A stretch of DNA of 64,000 nucleotides, taken from contig NZ_BAABJH010000001.1 in the NCBI RefSeq assembly GCF_039543205.1, positions 1,488,001-1,552,000 of the forward strand, written 5' to 3'. The notes below the pieces were generated by a model that was not told the DNA's origin, made no database searches, and was given only the letters and a program-made list of their open reading frames with translations. This document shows positions 59,996-64,000 of this stretch, in pieces. The translations under genes were made by a program, and so were the position numbers. The DNA comes from Flaviramulus_B aquimarinus. GTDB taxonomy: Bacteria; Bacteroidota; Bacteroidia; Flavobacteriales; Flavobacteriaceae. The first letter of the stretch is position 1, and each line of letters starts with the position of its first letter.

Positions 59996-61084
59996 TTAGT
60001 GATGATCATCATGTTCTTCAACTGCCATACCAAAGTATAGTGCTGAGAGTACTGTAAAAATATAGGCTTGTAAAGCTGCTACTAGTAATTCTAGTATAGC
60101 TAAAACAAATGCTAGTAAAAATGATAATGAACTCCCTAACCAGTTTTGGAATAAAAATATCATTCCTATTATACTCATTAATACCACGTGTCCTGCTGTA
60201 ATATTAGCATACAAACGAATCATTAACGCAAACGGCTTAATTATGGTTCCTAATAATTCAATAGGTGCTAATATAATTTTCATTGGAACTGGTACACCTG
60301 GCATCCAAAAAATATGTTTCCAGTAATTTTTATTTCCAGAAAACGTTGTGATTAAGTATGTTATAAGCGCTAAACATAACGTTACCGCTATATTGTTAGT
60401 TACGTTCATTCCTATTGGTGTTAAACCAAACAAGTTAACAATCCATACAAAGAAAAATACGGTCAATAAATAACTCATATATCTCTTATAATGCTTTTCT
60501 CCAATATTTGGTCGTGCAATTTCGTCACGAACATAAAGCACAATTGGTTCTAAGAAACGCCCAATACCTTTTGGCATGCCGTTGTTCTTTTTATAGGCTT
60601 TTGCCATTTTGCTAAACATAAAGAACATGATTGCAAATACTAAGATAATCAACGATACATTTTTAGTGATTGAAAAATCTAATGGTTTTTCGTTGGTAGC
60701 GTGATGATGGTCATCTTCTATAATCTGTCCATTAGGACCATCTACCTTATAAATTTTTGAGTGATGTACTTTGTAATAATCTCCACCAACTTCTGCAACA
60801 GTTTCTCCGTGATGAAATTTAGACGATGAAAATATTTTTAATCCATTATCCCATAAAATAACTGGCAATGGGAAACCTACGTGTTTATCTTCTCCTTCGT
60901 CTGATGTATAAGAATATAATCCGAAATCGTAAGAATCTTTTAAGTGGTGTTGGATATATGCTTTTACAAATGCTTGTCTGTCGGTTTTTTGTTCACCGTG
61001 ACCTTCTTGTTCTTTTCCGTAAGAAACGAAGGTTAATAAAAGCAGTAATAATGTAATTGGTTTTAAAGATATTTTTCTTCGCAT
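59996..61084 (-). CDS. atpB: ATP synthase F0 subunit a
   Basis: The 362-residue protein carries a signal peptide-like start (PITLLLLLLTFVSYG) and an extra N-terminal soluble domain of about 120 residues rich in His and Asp, found in Bacteroidota atpB. The canonical six-helix a-subunit core follows. The essential Arg is in FALMIRLYANITAGHVVL. It forms the proton half-channels. Its own promoter (61119-61149) may let it be transcribed separately from the upstream small genes. Confidence 0.96.
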   Translation of the reverse strand: MRRKISLKPITLLLLLLTFVSYGKEQEGHGEQKTDRQAFVKAYIQHHLKDSYDFGLYSYTSDEGEDKHVGFPLPVILWDNGLKIFSSSKFHHGETVAEVGGDYYKVHHSKIYKVDGPNGQIIEDDHHHATNEKPLDFSITKNVSLIILVFAIMFFMFSKMAKAYKKNNGMPKGIGRFLEPIVLYVRDEIARPNIGEKHYKRYMSYLLTVFFFVWIVNLFGLTPIGMNVTNNIAVTLCLALITYLITTFSGNKNYWKHIFWMPGVPVPMKIILAPIELLGTIIKPFALMIRLYANITAGHVVLMSIIGMIFLFQNWLGSSLSFLLAFVLAILELLVAALQAYIFTVLSALYFGMAVEEHDDHH

Positions 61085-61118
61085 ATCACTCTATATAATA
61101 GTGGCTTAAAAATCGGTG

Positions 61119-61149
61119 CAAAGGTATGTTTTTATATCAAAAACCAAAA
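61119..61149 (-). promoter_or_regulatory. atpB promoter
   Basis: On the minus strand TTTTG (61149-61145), an 18-base spacer and TACCTTTG (61126-61119) match the Bacteroidota promoter and lie 34 bases before the atpB ATG. Confidence 0.65.
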
Positions 61150-61200
61150 CAATTTTGCTTTTTATTTGCAATGATATTTGTAAGGGCAAGTTTTAAGTTC

Positions 61201-61590
61201 CTAATCTAGTTTATTCAGCCATTTACTAAGGCTAACAGATTCTAGTATTAGGCCTATAACATAGGGAACAAAAAAAGCCGCAAACTCTAATTTAGTTATT
61301 GTACTATCAAGCTTGTAAAACGGATAAAATAGTATAAAAAAAATAGCGAATTTCAAAAAACTCCCTGCCAAAAACAGGAACCCTAATTGGCTTTTATATT
61401 TTTCTTTTAGTAAATAAAGAATTCCAAAAATAATTATAACTAAAATAAGGTTTACTATATAGGATAGTACGATCCTATTTTCGAATAAAGGAAACTGTAA
61501 AAAACTTAAAATAGTTAAATGAACTATAAAAGCAAGCGCTAAAAGCATAATAGCTTTTATTGTAAAGCTTGTAAAAGGATTACTCATCAA
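61201..61590 (-). CDS. AtpI-position membrane protein (DUF6168-like)
   Basis: The 129-residue protein has four hydrophobic helices (AIMLLALAFIVHLTILSFL, IVNLILVIIIFGILYLL, LGFLFLAGSFLKFAIFFILF, FAAFFVPYVIGLILESVSL). It lies between atpZ (4-base gap) and atpB, where other bacteria encode AtpI, the assembly factor of the c-ring. It is probably the functional counterpart, but sequence similarity to AtpI is not visible to me. Confidence 0.82.
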   Translation of the reverse strand: MMSNPFTSFTIKAIMLLALAFIVHLTILSFLQFPLFENRIVLSYIVNLILVIIIFGILYLLKEKYKSQLGFLFLAGSFLKFAIFFILFYPFYKLDSTITKLEFAAFFVPYVIGLILESVSLSKWLNKLD

Positions 61591-61594
61591 TGAA

Positions 61595-61858
61595 TTAATA
61601 TTTAATTCTATTTACCTGTTTAAGAACTACATACAATGAAATAGCGACTCCTAGTAGTGTTGTTATAATGATAAACAATTTATCGCCATCGTTAAATTTA
61701 GAATCTAGCCATCTACCAAGCATAACAAACAGATATATGGTAATGCCCATTTGAAATGCAACTCCAGATAGAATGGCAACGTTTTTAAGCTGTTTTCCCT
61801 CCTTGAGGCTTTCTTTGTTGTTGTTGCTCTTGTTGTTGTACTGCTGCTTGCCCGCCAT
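61595..61858 (-). CDS. atpZ: AtpZ/AtpI family protein
   Basis: The 87-residue protein has an Asn/Lys-rich N terminus followed by two helices (VAILSGVAFQMGITIYLFVMLG and LFIIITTLLGVAISLYVVL), the layout of AtpZ, which acts with AtpI in ATP synthase assembly or cation supply. The ATG at 61858 lies inside the bactofilin gene, a 74-base out-of-frame overlap; no later Met precedes the first helix, so the overlap seems real. Confidence 0.87.
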   Translation of the reverse strand: MAGKQQYNNKSNNNKESLKEGKQLKNVAILSGVAFQMGITIYLFVMLGRWLDSKFNDGDKLFIIITTLLGVAISLYVVLKQVNRIKY

Positions 61859-62234
61859 TATTCATTTCTTTTACAGTGCCTTTCATTGCACAGGTTACGT
61901 TAAATGTGGCACCTGGTTCTACAGCTAATTTACCGACAACAACCTCACCTTCAATATGTGCAGATGACTTCAAAGTTAGTGTGCCCGATAAGGCTAATTT
62001 ACCAGAAAATTTTCCTTCAAAATAAGCATCTGTACCATGTAACGTGCCTTTGATCAATCCCGCTTTACCTACGACCACTTTTCCTGAGGTTTTAATATTT
62101 CCATCTATAATACCGTCAATTCTAAAATCGCCTTCACTGTTAAAATCGCCAACCATCTTAGTGCCTTGCGCAATAATATTTTGGTTTGATGTACCTTCTG
62201 TCATTTGTTTTTCTTTTTTGTTTTCAGAGAACAT
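61785..62234 (-). CDS. Bactofilin (polymer-forming cytoskeletal protein)
   Basis: The 149-residue protein contains the bactofilin beta-helix (about 20-115), with repeats such as EGDFRIDGIIDGNIKTSGKV and GTLTLKSSAHIEGEVVVGKL, and a Gln-rich disordered tail (VQQQEQQQQRKPQ). Bactofilins polymerise without nucleotide and organise the cell envelope. The 3' end overlaps atpZ by 74 bases. It lies 11 bases after the sprE-like gene, so envelope and ATP synthase genes share a transcription unit. Confidence 0.92.
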   Translation of the reverse strand: MFSENKKEKQMTEGTSNQNIIAQGTKMVGDFNSEGDFRIDGIIDGNIKTSGKVVVGKAGLIKGTLHGTDAYFEGKFSGKLALSGTLTLKSSAHIEGEVVVGKLAVEPGATFNVTCAMKGTVKEMNNGGQAAVQQQEQQQQRKPQGGKTA

Positions 62235-62245
62235 AATGTGTAAGT

Positions 62246-64000
62246 TTAATTATTATCAATATGCATATAAGTATCCAAATTTTTATGAATTTGAATGATT
62301 TGATAATTTGTAGATGTTACTACAAAATAAGGGGCTTTTATTTTTTGTTTATCTTCTTTTGTTAATAATTGGTCAAACGTTCTGGCTACAACTCCATTTT
62401 TTAAGCCATGAACAATTACAAATGTTGTATTGGGGCTATAAACATCTTTTGATGAGTTTAATTTGTAATATTTTATATTTTCCAAAACCTCATCTAATGT
62501 TTTTTGAAAATCGGAAAGCTCTTCTGGTTCTGAGTTTTTAAATTGATAAACAACTTTGTAATTATTAGATATACTGTCATTTTCTGCTACAAATTCTTTA
62601 TTTGCCAATTTAGGTAAAATATTCGTTTCTATATTTTGAGCTTGCTTCCCTTCTGATGTATTAGCATAGGTAATTGCTATATAATTTATAGCCTTCTTAT
62701 AGGCGTTATAACCCTCTAAACGGCCTGTTGCTGTTGCTTTTAACAATTCGAATTTTGGAACAATAGGCTCGCCATCAAATCTATTTATATAGTCTTCACT
62801 TTTAGAAATAACATCAGTATATTCCTGACTTTCATACTGAAAATATAAGGCTTCATATAAACTCACAGGACTATTTTCATCTTTACCTGAAACTAATTCT
62901 GGATTGTTTATAATGGTTGCATATCTGGATTCTGGATATTTTGAAGTAATCTCGTTTTTTGCAATAGTAGCTTCATCATTTTCCTCTAGGGCTTGGTAAA
63001 TTTTATACAGATTGTATTTTGAAGGTAATATTAATCGTTCTTCAGGATTGCTATCCAGTAAGTTTTGAAATTTATTTTTTGCTAATCCGTATTCTTTAAA
63101 CTTCTCTTTATAAATTAAGCCTAATTGATAATACGCGTAATTACGCTCTTTAGAAATACTATCTATTTCTTTTTCTTCTGAAGGTATTTTTGAAATATAG
63201 TACTGCGGGTCGAACTTCTCTTCATCTGAAGCTGATGCTAAAATAGCATCTGTCGATGATGTGCTTACGCCACTTGAAATTCCTTTGCTGGACCATCTCC
63301 AATTGTCTTCTAATTGCCTATCGCCCCAAATTTTCACAAATTGATTTTTACCATAGGCTACTGTTGTAGAATTGTAAAAATAAAATAAAGTGGCCTGATT
63401 TGGTGTTCCTGCCCGCACAGGCTGGCCATCTATTTTATTATCAACTGTTACTAAACCGCTATTACGTTCTGCGGCTTCTGCTTTTTCCTTTTCTTCTTTT
63501 GCTTTAATTTTTAATACTTCTATAAAGTTTTCAAAATAAGCAACACGTTCCATTTCTGGTAAATTTACTAACTTTAAAATACTGTCATTTACTTTAGCAA
63601 TAGCTTCATAATAAATAACATCTTCCAGATTATCACGCTTGCGTTTTATAACACGATAAGGCTTCGAGTTTAAGACCAAACTACTCATGGTACTATCATA
63701 ATATTTGCCTGCATCGGCATATACGGAAGCATCAAAATTCATGTCGCCAAGAATTTCGTAATTTCTGGCTTTAAGCAATTTGTCTTTGGAATTGGTTCGC
63801 AAGGATTTGTTATAGTAGGCTACAGCCAAAGAATCTGAATTGTTGTTTAAATGATATTCGCCTATTTGGTGGTAAATTTTATCTAAAAAAGGTCTGTTTT
63901 CTCTATTCTCTTCAAGTTCTGCAAGTAGTTCAGAAGCTTCTAATTTATTAGCATTTTCATAATCGAAGTTTTTAATTTTTTCGAGATGTGCGGTAATCAT
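62246..64000 (-). CDS. SprE/PorW-like gliding and T9SS lipoprotein, 5' part outside window
   Basis: At least 584 codons are visible and the frame is open to the window edge; the ATG at 64000 is probably internal because SprE-type proteins are about 850 residues. The visible part has TPR units (YHQIGEYHLNNNSDSLAVAYY, NYEILGDMNFDASVYADAGK), the conserved block TLFYFYNSTTVAYGKNQF then WGDRQLEDNWRWSS, and a C-terminal domain. SprE/PorW is an outer-membrane lipoprotein required for T9SS function and gliding. The position before bactofilin and atpZ is typical in Flavobacteriaceae. Confidence 0.88.
   Translation of the reverse strand: MITAHLEKIKNFDYENANKLEASELLAELEENRENRPFLDKIYHQIGEYHLNNNSDSLAVAYYNKSLRTNSKDKLLKARNYEILGDMNFDASVYADAGKYYDSTMSSLVLNSKPYRVIKRKRDNLEDVIYYEAIAKVNDSILKLVNLPEMERVAYFENFIEVLKIKAKEEKEKAEAAERNSGLVTVDNKIDGQPVRAGTPNQATLFYFYNSTTVAYGKNQFVKIWGDRQLEDNWRWSSKGISSGVSTSSTDAILASASDEEKFDPQYYISKIPSEEKEIDSISKERNYAYYQLGLIYKEKFKEYGLAKNKFQNLLDSNPEERLILPSKYNLYKIYQALEENDEATIAKNEITSKYPESRYATIINNPELVSGKDENSPVSLYEALYFQYESQEYTDVISKSEDYINRFDGEPIVPKFELLKATATGRLEGYNAYKKAINYIAITYANTSEGKQAQNIETNILPKLANKEFVAENDSISNNYKVVYQFKNSEPEELSDFQKTLDEVLENIKYYKLNSSKDVYSPNTTFVIVHGLKNGVVARTFDQLLTKEDKQKIKAPYFVVTSTNYQIIQIHKNLDTYMHIDNN

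Noticed and set aside
1..64000. tRNA, rRNA or CRISPR array
   Set aside because: I looked for cloverleaf-type GGTTCGA contexts and for regularly spaced direct repeats of 25-40 bases and found none outside coding sequence.

Overview
The window comes from a low-GC member of the Bacteroidota, almost certainly a (probably marine) Flavobacteriaceae. The evidence is direct: two secreted proteins with type IX secretion (T9SS) sorting domains, gldH, a sprE/porW-like gene, a hemC-hemD fusion, CCDC81-type HU plus SPOR architecture, atpB with a secreted N-terminal extension, promoters of the TTG-N19-TAnnTTTG type, and very short or absent leaders without Shine-Dalgarno sequences. I see no tRNA, rRNA, CRISPR array, prophage or intact insertion sequence.

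Layout. 1-8 kb: the 3' part of an acyl-ACP desaturase, small conserved proteins, an HD phosphohydrolase, an AraC regulator with a short downstream gene, a secreted protein, a PA0069-type radical SAM enzyme, an enoyl-CoA hydratase and an NtrY-like histidine kinase. 8-18.7 kb: a heme biosynthesis supercluster. A leftward arm (AraC regulator, a 53-residue peptide, hemH, hemJ) diverges from a rightward arm (hemA, hemCD, hemE, EI24 membrane protein, GNAT, CHMI-like, hemF, hemB). Together these cover every step from glutamyl-tRNA to heme except hemL. 18.7-27 kb: a T9SS type B protein that looks inserted between hemB and the next gene, then CNNM transporter, ogt, DUF4442, serine hydrolase, exonuclease and a double-NBD peptide ABC ATPase. 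27-33 kb: CoA-transferase subunits, PBP1A, gldH and ricT. 33-43 kb: a T9SS M23 peptidase, trhO, recA, an ECF sigma operon, plsC, trpS and dprA. 43-48 kb: a SPOR protein, then a leftward accessory locus that looks like a polymorphic-toxin locus with a lipoprotein metallopeptidase, putative immunity genes and a displaced C-terminal toxin remnant. 48-56 kb: thioesterase, an EnvC/DUF4292/TPR/nucleotidyltransferase/dut/flippase envelope operon. 56-64 kb: the ATP synthase operon atpZ-(DUF6168)-atpB-E-F-H-A-G without atpD/atpC, preceded by bactofilin and the sprE-like gene, which runs off the window.

The most interesting signals lie outside the ordinary genes. (1) A near-identical ECF-type promoter motif (26 of 29 positions) stands before the sigma-factor operon at 37.3 kb and, on the other strand, at 36.05 kb. 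The second copy reads into about 100 nt of non-coding sequence ending in an intrinsic terminator, so it is a candidate sigma-dependent small RNA. (2) The toxin-like locus at 44-47.6 kb carries a decayed paralogous toxin tail. (3) A degenerate second copy of the hemB 3' end, still spelling the same last seven residues and a stop, lies on the far side of the T9SS gene; it is a scar of gene insertion or replacement. (4) Several families of intergenic repeats are present, one of which supplies an alternative hemE start codon, and the atpA-atpG gap is filled by nine 7-bp units.
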